Of a stretch of DNA of 64,000 nt, positions 22,529 to 32,747 are shown piece after piece. The stretch's first letter is position 1. Each line of letters opens with the position of its first letter. This DNA is from Vitellaria paradoxa (Eukaryota; Streptophyta; Magnoliopsida; Ericales; Sapotaceae): positions 12,902,879 through 12,966,878 of the forward strand of contig CM034242.1 in the NCBI GenBank assembly GCA_019916065.1, read 5' to 3'. A program made the translations under genes and the position numbers. The notes under the pieces are model-generated. The model was not told where the DNA came from, ran no database searches, and was given only the letters and a program-made list of their open reading frames with translations.

Positions 22529-24803
22529 CCCCCCTCTATGGGTAGATAGATGGCAACCAAAAAGTTTTCCTTGGATTTATTATATGGATTTAATTCCTCT
22601 TCTCTTTACTGGAAGTGTTTGGTGCAACTAAAATCGTTAAAAAATTTTGAAAGTTTTTAAAATTTTTTTACACATCTTGTAGTTTTCGTATTTTGTAAAA
22701 TTTTTATAAATTTATATATATTTACATGTTTCAATAATTTTTTATAAATCCTAATAATATTTCACAAATTCCGATGACTTTTTAACAAATTCAAAAAATT
22801 TTTTAACGACTTTCAATAAATTTTGATATAAAACCGTTTCGACGGACTCAAAAAAATCGTTTAAATAATGTTTCTCTACAAAAAATTGACAAAAAAGTCA
22901 AAAAAATTTATTATTTATCTCCAAAAAAACATGATTTATTGACTGTGCGTCGAACACCAAAAAAATTATTCAAATCACATTTTTTCGTTGTTTTTCATTA
23001 CTCCAAACGCACCCTAAATAATTTTTAGTAACTAATATTTTTTTATACAGTTGATGAAAATTTAAAAATTTCTACAACTTTTAATTATTCAATAAAAATT
23101 ATTTACCAAATTTTTAGCGACTTAATAACTTTTAATTGTTTGGTGGAAAGTTAAAAAATTTTACTGAAAAATATTTTAAGCAAAAAATTACTAAAATATA
23201 GAAGCTGCCAAACAAGTGAAAATAAAAAATTACTAAAAATTATATTTATTTGTGCAACCAAACAGGACCTCAATCGAAAATGTGAAAAGTCCACCGTAAC
23301 CCAAATTATAAAATCTTCAACATCAAGGCCGTTTTTAATATTTTACCGTTTGTTTGACACAAATAAAAAATTAACCAAAATCGTTTAAATTTGATCTCAT
23401 TTATCCGTTCAAGCATCACCCGTTCGAGCTGTTAATAACAAAAAATTACTAGAAAATTGATGAAAGTTTAAAAAAAATTTTAATCAAAGTTATAAAAATT
23501 CTAAAAATTGAAGTTTTAAAACAAAAGAACAGAAAACGGATAGTAAAAGTTGTAAAAGTTGACAAAAATTTATAACATTGATCAACCAAATGCCCATTAT
23601 AATGGAAAGTTAAATTGAATCGAATGAGTGTTTAATTAGTCAAAATTAATTAAAATTTATCAATTTTTATTAACTTTTTTGCATTTTATTCTAATCAAAT
23701 TTCGTAACATATTATTTTTACATTAAATTTTTATAATTTTCTTATATTTTTTGCCAACCAAACACTCTCTAACACGGTCATGTGAATGAGTCCACATATT
23801 CAATATATTTATGGGATTTTATTAAAAAATATTCAAATAAGTATAACAATTATAACTTTTATTTTAGTAGATATATTTATCCTTTTTTTGACATATACGA
23901 CAATTATTGCAGTTTAAAATTTATTCATAAGAGGTTATTAGTCAATTTACTTGATTTGGATTTTCTAATGGAGCTTGAGCTCATTTGGAGCTCTATAAAA
24001 CCTAATATATTTTTATAAAATGCAAATTTTTTTATTTACGGTACGAATTATCAGATTGTAATTTTCTTTTAATTTATAGTAACTTTTTTCATTTTAAACA
24101 CTTTCTAAAATAAAATTGATTAAGAGAGTAAAACCTTCTAAAACCACAAATGAAAGTAAAAAATTCACGCGACTTACGACTTATAATTATAGCACAAATC
24201 TTTATAATAAAAACTCCTAATAATTTAAATTTGAGATATTTTCAATTGTTAAACGTGTTCAATGGTCAGAATTATTGATTTTTCCTTTTATTTTAGTTAT
24301 CTTTTGGATCATTTTACATATAAATGCACTCTCTTTCCGGTCATTTTACATAGTAACACACTCTCTCACTATTTGTATTTTTTAAATATTTTTAATAAAA
24401 TTTTTTAAATTAATATTTCTAAAAATGTGATAATATTTGTAAAAAGTAACTAAATTTTGCACATTTATTAAGCACTATACAAATACCTATTAGATAAAGT
24501 TAATTAAGATTTTTTATTTTAAAAAAAAGTAATATTTAGACTTTAATTTTTCTTTAATTTTTTTTTAAAATAAACATTTAAACGAAAATTTTAATCTTAA
24601 TGTACATAAAGCATGAAATCTTAAATACACAATTTAACTTTCTTGTGTCAATTATATAATAAATATATTCAATAATTTAAATTTGAAATATTTTAAATCG
24701 TTAAATTCTTTGTAAGCCAAATTATGTTTCCGCGCCTTTAGACACGAGTAATTTATAGTGATGGTGTATGTAATGCTACATGTGCATTGACTCTCATCTA
24801 TGA
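22529..24803. other. AT-rich region with worn MITE remnants, no gene
   Basis: A segment at about 22613-23016 opens GTGTTTGGTGCAACTAAAA and closes CATTACTCCAAACGCACCC, an imperfect inverted pair typical of small DNA transposons. A further possible element ends with GCAACCAAACAGGACC at about 23255-23272. The frame at 23782-24018 is AT-rich and Tyr/Asn/Phe-biased, with no recognised domain. Confidence 0.4.
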
Positions 24804-25298
24804 TAGGGGATGTGTGGGTCAATTTTGTTTGAGTTTACGTTTAACCTAGAATTGAATTAATTTTTTTCGGTTCCTGAAATTTAAACCAAAAATTGAACTA
24901 ATTTTAATTTAGAACTAAATCAAATCAAAAATATGGGGTTAGGTTAGTTTGGTTCGGGTTGGGCCAGTTTGCTTATTTTCGGTTCTTAGACATCTAAATA
25001 AATAATATTAGAAATTCAAATAAATTTGATACTCAAGCACACCTCTTTAAATGTATAATATTATATCTAATTATATATTAAATATTATACTTTTTCGAGT
25101 TGGTTTTAAGTTAGATCAAGTTAAATTATTTTCGGTTTGGCTCTTTTGTCTATTAATCCGAGAATTGAAATAAAAATATTAAATTATTAATTTTTTAACT
25201 CAGAATCAAATTAATTTTGGTGTATACCTGAATTAATTTGAACAAAAATAATCGGATTAGTTTAATTTTTGAATGGTTGAATTTTTTATACACCCTTG
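24804..25298. mobile_element. hAT-like non-autonomous element with 7/8-bp target duplication
   Basis: ATCTATGA (24796-24803) precedes the element and ATGTATGA (25299-25306) follows it, matching at seven of eight positions. The left end is TAGGGGATGTGTGGG; the right end as reverse complement is CAAGGGTGTATAAAAAA, sharing the AGGG..TGT pattern. Eight-base target duplications are typical of hAT elements. The interior has no coding frame. The ends are imperfect, so this is moderately supported. Confidence 0.5.
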
Positions 25299-26472
25299 AT
25301 GTATGAACTTTTATTCTCGATCGAGTAGTCCCCTGGAGCACAACTCATTGAATAATTTCAAAGCGGTCCCCTTTGCTAAATCTTTGTTAAGTTATGCCCG
25401 TGATGGGAATCAGGGGTGGAGGCATGTGATGGCTAGTGTGGATTCTAGTTTGGGTAAAATTTTAATCCAAAATTTTTTTAATGGTAATAATCTATAATAA
25501 TTTAATATAATTTTATATAGTTCAGTATAATATTTAACCCGTAACTCAAATATATATAAAAATTAAAAATAAATTAGTAACCTTAAAGCGCCTAAAAAAC
25601 AAAGATAAAACCAAGATTAAAACTACACATAAATTTTCATAACTTTTTTAGTGTTTTTGTACTTTTTCTCTCTCTTTATAAACATATATTTCTCCAATTA
25701 CAGCAGATTTGTTTGAGATTCTGAACATATTTTTAATTTTATATTCTTTCAATAATCAGATTACTAATCTCTATATATATATACATAATTATTGATGTAC
25801 GTCATAACTTTTGAACCCTTAATTATATATTATGTATATATATTATATAACTAAGTTTTTGTAAAAGTAAGTAAACTTATATATCGCTCGTTCTTTTTTT
25901 TTTTTTTTTTAACGTAACTGTTGTTCCAGTTCTTGTTTTTTTTTTTTTAATGGATAACTATTATTTCTACTTTTTATATTTTTTTCTTTTTGATGAGTAA
26001 TTGTTGTTCCCGCTGTATTCTTTTTTTTTTTTAATGAGTAATTGTGGTTCATGTTTCTTCTCTACTTGTATTATTATTTTTTTTATTTGTTTCTCTACAT
26101 TGATGATTAATCATAATAGGAAAAAAAAAAAATCATCTACCGGGATGAAAAAACACCCTACCTCCGCCTTTGATGAGAATTAGAGCATGTAGCTTTAGTT
26201 GATCTACATTCCTTGGAAACACATGATCAATTTAACGAGCTTTGCAAAGGCTCGACATCTTTGATTGTAATCATATTAAGAAATATCAAATTAAGAGTTT
26301 AATTCTATTATTTAGTTGGAACTTGGATGTGAAACCATCCATGTTCTAATCTCATTCCCCCCAGGGGCCCAAAGAGCAATGCAACGTCCACCTACTATTA
26401 TGACCAAAAGCTCTTCCTATGGAAAATAGAAATCCAGATTAATAGGGTAATTATATATTGAACTTTTGGTGT
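25299..26472. other. Low-complexity AT/T-rich DNA, no gene
   Basis: This includes several long T runs (about 25900, 25945 and 26030) separated by AATGAGTAATTGTTGTTC-like strings, which look like a degenerate tandem repeat. No coding feature is visible. Confidence 0.45.
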
Positions 26473-26772
26473 TAAAGTACCGTTTGGAGGTACAAAAATT
26501 AGTAAAAAATTATCAATTTTTTCTTTTTGAGTGTTTGATAAACCATTAATTTTTATCACTTTTTTATTCAGTTATAATAACTTTTCAAGTCAAAAGTTAC
26601 TAAAAGTTGGTAAAAATTACCAAAAATTACTAAAAGTTACTTAAAATTATTAAAAGTTACCAAAAATTTTATTAAACACGTAAAAATTACAAAAGACTGC
26701 TAAAAATTACTAGTTGTTTCATGAAACATACAAAAAATTACTAAAAATAGTTCCTCCAAATGTTCCACTATA
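26473..26772. mobile_element. MITE with inverted ends of about 40 bp
   Basis: The left end TAAAGTACCGTTTGGAGGTAC and the right end (reverse complement) TATAGTGGAACATTTGGAGG match imperfectly, and the similarity runs on through AATTAGTAAAAAATT-like sequence. The interior is full of AAAATTACTAAAAGTT motifs. There are no coding frames. The target duplication is unclear. Confidence 0.5.
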
Positions 26773-27303
26773 CCATCTGAACTTGATCTAATAATTTCGT
26801 AAATTCGTTAAACAAAACTAGCATATGTAATAATTTTAGAAATTATGACGACTTTAACTTTTTTTTGCCTTCACAAATATGATTTCATTATTTTATCTTC
26901 CACTTACCACCAAAGTGACAAAGTAAAGGCATTCTTTCACTATTACTTATCTTACGGGGAAAAAAAAATATTGTATCAAAAAAACTAAACTAGGGTTTAA
27001 TGAATTATTAGAAACATTAAAAGGAAATTAATAAGAATTTTCACTTTAAAGAAACAAACGAAGTTCTTCTCCACAAGGAATTACATAGTTGTAAAATTGC
27101 ACATGTTAGGGAGGCTGACGTACGAATTGGATTAACTTGATCATACACTTCATAATTTATGTGAATATTTTTTTATCTGCATACATAGACTTATCAACTT
27201 TATAAAGAAGCAATTAGAGAACTAAAATTATTAAAAAAAAAAAAAAACCATGTATTCGAGTAAAGAAAAGAGAACATTAACAAAAAGTAAATAATTGAAC
27301 TTA

Positions 27304-27643
27304 GGCATGGTTTGGGAACCCAATTACCTTTTTTAGCTAGCTAGCTAAAAAAAGTAAACTATTTTGGCGTTTGAGAAGCCAATAAGCTAGCTACAGCTAA
27401 ATTTGTATATTGACATTTATACCATTGATACTTCAAAATATTTTTTAAAATTACTTTGGAAGGTACAAATGCCCCAACTCCTTAAAATCTGAAAAAATGG
27501 GTCGACCCATCAATTCAGAGGGGTCGAGCTCTTTCTATAAGTATGACCAAGAGTAATCTGATAATTTTAAAAAGATGATGAAATAACTGCTACAATGTTA
27601 ATACAAAATAGTCAGCTAGTAGCCGGGATTTCCAAACAGTACC
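27304..27643. mobile_element. Tourist-like MITE with TTA target duplication
   Basis: TTA at 27301-27303 precedes GGCATGGTTTGGGAACCC, and the right end GGGATTTCCAAACAGTACC is followed by TTA at 27644-27646. The reverse-complemented right end, GGTACTGTTTGGAAATCCC, matches the left end at most positions. Terminal GG..TGTTTGG plus a TTA duplication is diagnostic of Tourist/PIF-Harbinger MITEs. The 340-bp interior is non-coding and contains AGCTAGCTAGCT palindromes near both ends. Confidence 0.85.
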
Positions 27644-28028
27644 TTAGTTCCAATATATAGATGTTTATCTCAACATAATAAGGTGAGCATCGTTAAAGAT
27701 ATTGCTCAAAATTTTGACAACAATTTAATTATAATTGATTTTACGTAATAAAAAATATGCAAAAATGCAACTTATAAGGCATAAATTTAGTTAATAGACA
27801 AATGAATATATACTTATTTTAGAACATATGTTATACTCGTATGATTGCATTTCAATTTAATTTTAAGTTACCTACTTTAAATTTGAATAAATATATTTAT
27901 AAATGTTTTCGTAATAATATTTTAGTTTTTTACACCCATAAAATTTAGGATTTTGTTGAACTTGTTTACATTATATTTTTTTAAATATACTTTGCAGTCT
28001 CTACAATTAAATTAATTCTGAGTCCACA

Positions 28029-28031
<3 letters not shown>

Positions 28032-28086
<55 letters not shown>
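28032..28086. repeat. (AT)n microsatellite
   Basis: An almost unbroken run of about 27 AT dinucleotides, likely to vary in length between individuals. Confidence 0.95.
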
Positions 28087-28095
<9 letters not shown>

Positions 28096-28338
28096 AATCT
28101 AGCAGAATGAAGAAAAATAATATTCACTTAATCGGCCTCAGTTGAAAAAAGAGTAAGTTGAGTTGAGAATATATATTTTTATTCTTTAAATGTTAAAAAG
28201 TTAAATAAAATACCTCTATTATACAAATAAATAAAAATGGTTTTTGCTCATTGAATATGATTTAAGTATATTATTACTAGTTAGGCCATATTTTTTTCCC
28301 ATGACTTTTTTTTTTTAAATAAATTCAGTGATGGCTTA

Positions 28339-28424
28339 GAAATAAATTTTTTTACTAATTTCTAAAAAAAGTTGTTTTGTTGAAATAAATTTTTTTACTA
28401 ATTTCTAAAAAAAGTTGTTTTGTT
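28339..28424. repeat. Perfect 43-bp tandem duplication
   Basis: The block starting GAAATAAATTTTTTTACTAA occurs at 28339 and again at 28382, with no difference seen. This indicates a recent duplication. Confidence 0.9.
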
Positions 28425-29381
28425 CTTATTCTTTGATCGAAAATTTTTTAATTTTTTTAACAAGTTAAAAGCAAATCTAAAAAATTAAAAATGAATTTCA
28501 ATTAAAAATTATGAAATTTTAAAATTAGAAAAAAATATGCACAGAAATAACCGTTATAGTAAAATTAAGAATTTTTTATAAATGATATTTGCTTTTTTAA
28601 AAAAAAAAAAACTTATTATACTCCACCAAATAAGTGAACAGTTCTTTATATTAAATTGTTATTTTTTTGTGCCTTTTTTATTTTTTGGGGTTGAAAATTA
28701 AATTGCATTGTCAATTCTGACTTGCATTCAATTATGCTGGTGAAGGCAAAATAAATTAAGAAATGAATAGCCCGCAATCACGGCCACGTGTTGAAAATAT
28801 TTTCTCTTACTACTATTATTATTATTATTTAAAATAGAGACATAAAAAAGAGAAAAGAGAGTCATATGTGATGGCAGTGATTCACGAATTTTGACCGTAA
28901 AAAACGATTGAGGAACTAAAACTAAAAATAAGGAGCACTTAACCTTTTAGGCTGTGCTGGTTTCTCTGGGAATTGGGGAGAACATTTCCCAAGACATTGA
29001 TAGGGGGAGAGCACATCCAATGGGTATGTGTTATCCTTTACAAATTCCTGTCCCATGTTTGTTGCAGCTGGGATAAGGAGTAGGATAAGTAATCCCATGT
29101 TGGATCTACACGGGATTTTGGAGTGGAAATATTCATTAAAATGCTCCATTTTCCACATATATAATATTTAGGACATTAATCCCATACAAATTGCAAGATA
29201 GACATAATTTAACTAATAAAATTTTAACCAAACTGATATTGTAGCATAAAGACAAAAATAAACCAAGTTTTTGAAAAATCATTACATAATTAAGGTAGTA
29301 ATTTATAAAGCCTCACTTGTGTTGTTGTTAAAAGCAATTACAGATTGTATTACAATCATATTTAAGAACTGAAGGTCAAGA

Positions 29382-29754
29382 AGCATCTTGGGATTGCATG
29401 AACTCAGGTGCCCTTTCACATGACAAGCCAAATGGACTACTTGGGTTGACACAAAATTAAACTAGCAACTTACATGAACTCAATCTTTTGTCGTGGCTGT
29501 GTCAGCTCCATCATCACAAAGTAAATTGAACACAACTCCAATTCACAAATGTCAAGAACTGAAGGTCAAGAATTCTACAACAAATCCAATTCACAAATGT
29601 CAGCATCTTGGGATTGCATGAACTCAAGTACTCCTTCACATGACGAGCCAAATCAACTTGGGTTGACACAAAATTAAACTAGCAAATTACATGAACTCAA
29701 TCTTTGTCGTGGCTGTATCAGCTCCATCATCACAAAGTAAATTGAACACAACTC
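29382..29754. repeat. Direct duplication of about 155 bp, offset 220
   Basis: AGCATCTTGGGATTGCATGA begins both 29382-29538 and 29602-29754. Each copy continues through TTGGGTTGACACAAAATTAA and ends with TGAACACAACTC. The bridge between them repeats AACTGAAGGTCAAGAA and CAATTCACAAATGTCA, so more than one event occurred. The duplication lies just 3' of the candidate HIR-derived gene. Confidence 0.88.
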
Positions 29755-29766
29755 TTGTAGGAACAG

Positions 29767-30801
29767 CTATAACCAAAATTTAATCTCTGGTATTACTTTA
29801 GCAGCAGTCAGTATAATTCCCTCAACTGCCTTCCCAGTAAGAGTAAGCATCTCGATTCTTGGAAGCTCTGAAGTGAATTGCAATTTTCAGATGAAAAATA
29901 ATAATGATAATCCCTCAAGCATTTGTTGCAAGGCTGATAAAACATAGCCTTAAACATGTGACAAATTAAGTATTGCACTGTCCCAAGCATTTGGCGGAAG
30001 TTTGTATAAACTTTTGCGAGGACTGACTTGTGGCAACCAAGAAAATCAAGTCATAAACATTTTGCTTTGGAGATGAACAAAATACAGAACTATTGTGAAT
30101 CAAATTGTAAAAATGAGCATAACATACCAGCATTAATCTCATTCACGGCTTTTTTTACATGCTTGTCTGGTTCAATATCCACAATGACTGTTAGAACAAT
30201 GTCAAACCCATAACCAGACATGGCCTGCATTATACGTACAAAAATCCTACCATGCGACATAAATGGGTAGACAATCAGTTATGCACAAATGCAAAACTAT
30301 TCGGACTTAAGCGAAAGACCATATGCTCCATGCAGGTTTTAGTAACACTTTCCAACGGAACCAAAGGATGCAACTTGTATGCAACTCAATTGCATGCAAA
30401 GTTAAAAAGCCAGTAAGGAGCAACCGCCTCAATGAGAAGTTATTCCAAAAACTAATATGTATGCATTTTTGCAGAGACCACAAGGCTTGGTTCTTGTGGG
30501 CCAGAAGTGTGTTATTTTAGCTAGTGCTCAGAAGTTGTTACCCATAGATTAGAAAGCTGTAATCATTTACTAAAAACCAAATATAACTATAATTTGTGCA
30601 TAGGAGATCGAAAGTACCGAACGATATCATTAAACACCAACGGTGTCAACTAATAAAATTCATCTCTCTCTCAAGAAAGGACAAAAAAAAGGGAATATGC
30701 CGAGCAGCAATGTCTTGATCTTTCAAGCACAATAATTCTGAGTCTTACAATAACGAAATTAACAATAAAAAAAAAAATACCTTGTCAGAAGAATTGCGCA
30801 T
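29767..30801 (-). CDS. Candidate small three-exon gene with a truncated SPFH/HIR-protein exon
   Basis: Proposed exons on the minus strand are 30801-30781 (ATG...GACAAG), 30224-30128 and 29867-29767 (ending TAG). The introns have GT-AG ends (gtattt...tgcag and gtatgt...ttcag). Joined, they give 219 nt, 72 codons plus stop, with the frame kept at both junctions. The middle exon encodes [20 protein letters not shown] followed by [13 protein letters not shown] recognise this as the stretch of plant hypersensitive-induced response proteins (prohibitin/SPFH family, membrane-associated) just before the Ala-rich coiled-coil. The rest of HIR is absent: full proteins are about 285 residues and the next exon should open with an AARLR-like string. 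Exon 3 is not recognised. This is therefore a HIR fragment, either a pseudogene or a captured exon. An earlier out-of-frame ATG at 30824 argues against efficient translation of the proposed frame. Confidence 0.4.
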
Positions 30802-30893
30802 AAGAGTGTGGTAAGGTTGTCCATGAGGGGATTAACAACACCAGCTGCGTTGCTTCGTTGCCTCGAGACTTTGCCCAGTGAAAGTGATTTGGG

Positions 30894-30901
30894 TTTATAT
30901 A
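30894..30901 (-). promoter_or_regulatory. Possible TATA box for the small HIR-fragment gene
   Basis: The minus strand reads TATATAAA here, about 93 bp upstream of the proposed ATG. That would place a start site near 30865 with a leader of roughly 65 nt. It is in the right position, but such strings are common in AT-rich DNA. Confidence 0.3.
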
Positions 30902-31597
30902 AATGGATGAAAGGTTGATAGGTGAAGGAGGATTGAAAACTCTCTTGGGCGAATATATTCTCTTATGAAGTGTAAGGTGCTTTCGGCACTGCTGCAGATG
31001 GAGAAGACGACACATTAAATGGGGAGGTCTGAGGTGGAGAAAGAAGGTAGGGAAAATAGAAGTTCTGTCAAACAATCACATGATGGGGGCAAACGCATAA
31101 TTTGTCCTCATTATCCTTCGTCCGCCGAGATGTAATACCAGAGGGTCCCCTTGGGATAATGCTATCCTGTGAAATCGCGGATATAAATTCAGTTAGAATG
31201 TTTCATCCTTACTTTCGTATTATAAATCAAACATATTTTTGGTGGGCCTCACGGACATCCAATCCTAATCCCACGTTTACATCCGACAATCAAACACGAC
31301 CTTAGTCATTTGGGGGCACTAAAAAAATTGAAATTTTGTATACGAGGTTAATATGAAACACTTTGATGCTTAATTGAGTGTTTGGAATCTATAAAAGTTA
31401 AAAAAAATTACAGAAAATTGGTAAAGTTTGGGACAAATTGAAAAATTTTGATAAAATCTGATTTTGTGTTAGGTGAAGAAAATTGAAAAAAATTGATAAA
31501 AGTGAATTTCTTTTCTTGTGCTGTGCCGAGCGCCACCTAAATGTGGAGTTCACAAATGTAACGTTCATGTTAAAGCACTAGCGGGGTTTCATACTTA

Positions 31598-31989
31598 GAT
31601 TTGTTTGGTTGAAAAAAAAAAAAGCTTCCACTTTTTTTTTTTCAAAATTTAATTTTCTTAAGAAGTTGTACATTTTAAGGGTATTAATTGCATTCGTGAA
31701 AAATAATTAAAAAATTTCATGTTTATTTGGATAAAAATTAGAAAAAATAAAAAAACTAATTTTTTCATTCTTTTTTTTTTATCTAAACGGATAGTTTTTA
31801 CTTAAATGAATATAAATTTTTTGATTTTTTTTCTACGAATGCAATTATTATGCCTAAAAACTATGTTTATTGAAAAAAAATTAAATTTTAATGAAAAAAA
31901 TCATATAAGATAAAAAAAAAAAAGCTACCAAAAAAAAAACTGAAATATTTTTTTAACCAAACTGAAATATTTTTTTAACCAAACAACCC
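31598..31989. mobile_element. Fold-back Tourist-like MITE, TTA target duplication
   Basis: TTA at 31595-31597 precedes GATTTGTTTGGTT, and the right end as reverse complement is GGGTTGTTTGGTT, followed by TTA at 31990-31992. Long internal arms pair across the middle: the region around GGGTATTAATTGCATTCGTG (31679-31750) is the mirror of 31790-31858 (CTACGAATGCAATTATTATG). Near the right end a 23-bp string ending TTTTTTTAACCAAA is tandemly doubled. The 392-bp element is non-coding. Confidence 0.75.
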
Positions 31990-32009
31990 TTAATGTAAGG
32001 GTTACTGTA

Positions 32010-32328
32010 GGCATTTGATTTATTTTTCTATTTTTTATTTTCTGTTTTCATTTTATGTTTCAAAAATTTCAAAATAAAGAAATAAAAAATACTCTACTTT
32101 CATTATTTTGAAAATTTTCTTATTTTAAATTGAAAACGCTCAAAATAATTTTTTGTTATTTTTCATTTTATGTGTAAGTCCATTTTCTGTTTTTTAAAAC
32201 CATAAGTGACCAAATATATTTTAAACTTTTTCTTTGTTTTCAAAAACGTAAAATATAAAATGAGTCAAAACAGAAAATAGAAAACAAAAACAGAAAACTA
32301 AAAATAGAAAAATAAACCAAATGAGCCT
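32010..32328. mobile_element. MITE with strong inverted ends, 20 bp from the previous one
   Basis: The left end GGCATTTGATTTATTTTTCT and the right end (reverse complement) GGCTCATTTGGTTTATTTTT match well and both continue into TCTATTTTT. Flanking triplets are GTA (left) and TTA (right), close to the TTA expected for PIF/Harbinger MITEs. The 319-bp interior is A- and T-run rich and non-coding. Confidence 0.65.
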
Positions 32329-32712
32329 TAAGTTTCTGCAGTAAAAATGCACTACAATTCTCTTGCATCTTTATTCTTAGCTTTCTTCCACTGTGAAATT
32401 AAGACACATATATGTTAAAATTTTTATAATAAAATATATAATTTTAAATGCATTTATGCATTTGTCTAAATTATTTATCGTATTATATCATCATAGGAAC
32501 TATCTAGTACAATTATTGGATTGAGCATTTCCTCTATTTTATTTTTTAGTTGGCTGTCACGATGTAAATATAGATATCCAAAATACATGGTATAGAAAAA
32601 TAGAACCCAAAAACATAAGAAATAAAGAAATAAAATTAATTTAAATACACAGTTACAAACAAAGGAGTTTAATGACTTCAAGTCAATTTCTTTTTGTCAA
32701 ATTTGTACAATG

Positions 32713-32747
<35 letters not shown>

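Larger units (their letters stand above)
27647..29381. other. AT-rich intergenic region, no gene seen
   Basis: This contains the AT microsatellite and a 43-bp duplication listed separately. Sequence around 28940-29160 is less AT-rich (TTAGGCTGTGCTGG..., GTAGGATAAGTAATCCCATG) and resembles degraded MITE-type DNA. I could not define its ends. Confidence 0.4.

Noticed and set aside
28922..29158. 78-codon minus-strand frame as a small secreted protein
   Set aside because: The hydrophobic stretch is short and the sequence resembles decayed MITE DNA; no promoter or splice context supports it.
30323..30520. 65-codon plus-strand frame
   Set aside because: It lies opposite the first intron of the candidate HIR-fragment gene and lacks any recognisable feature.
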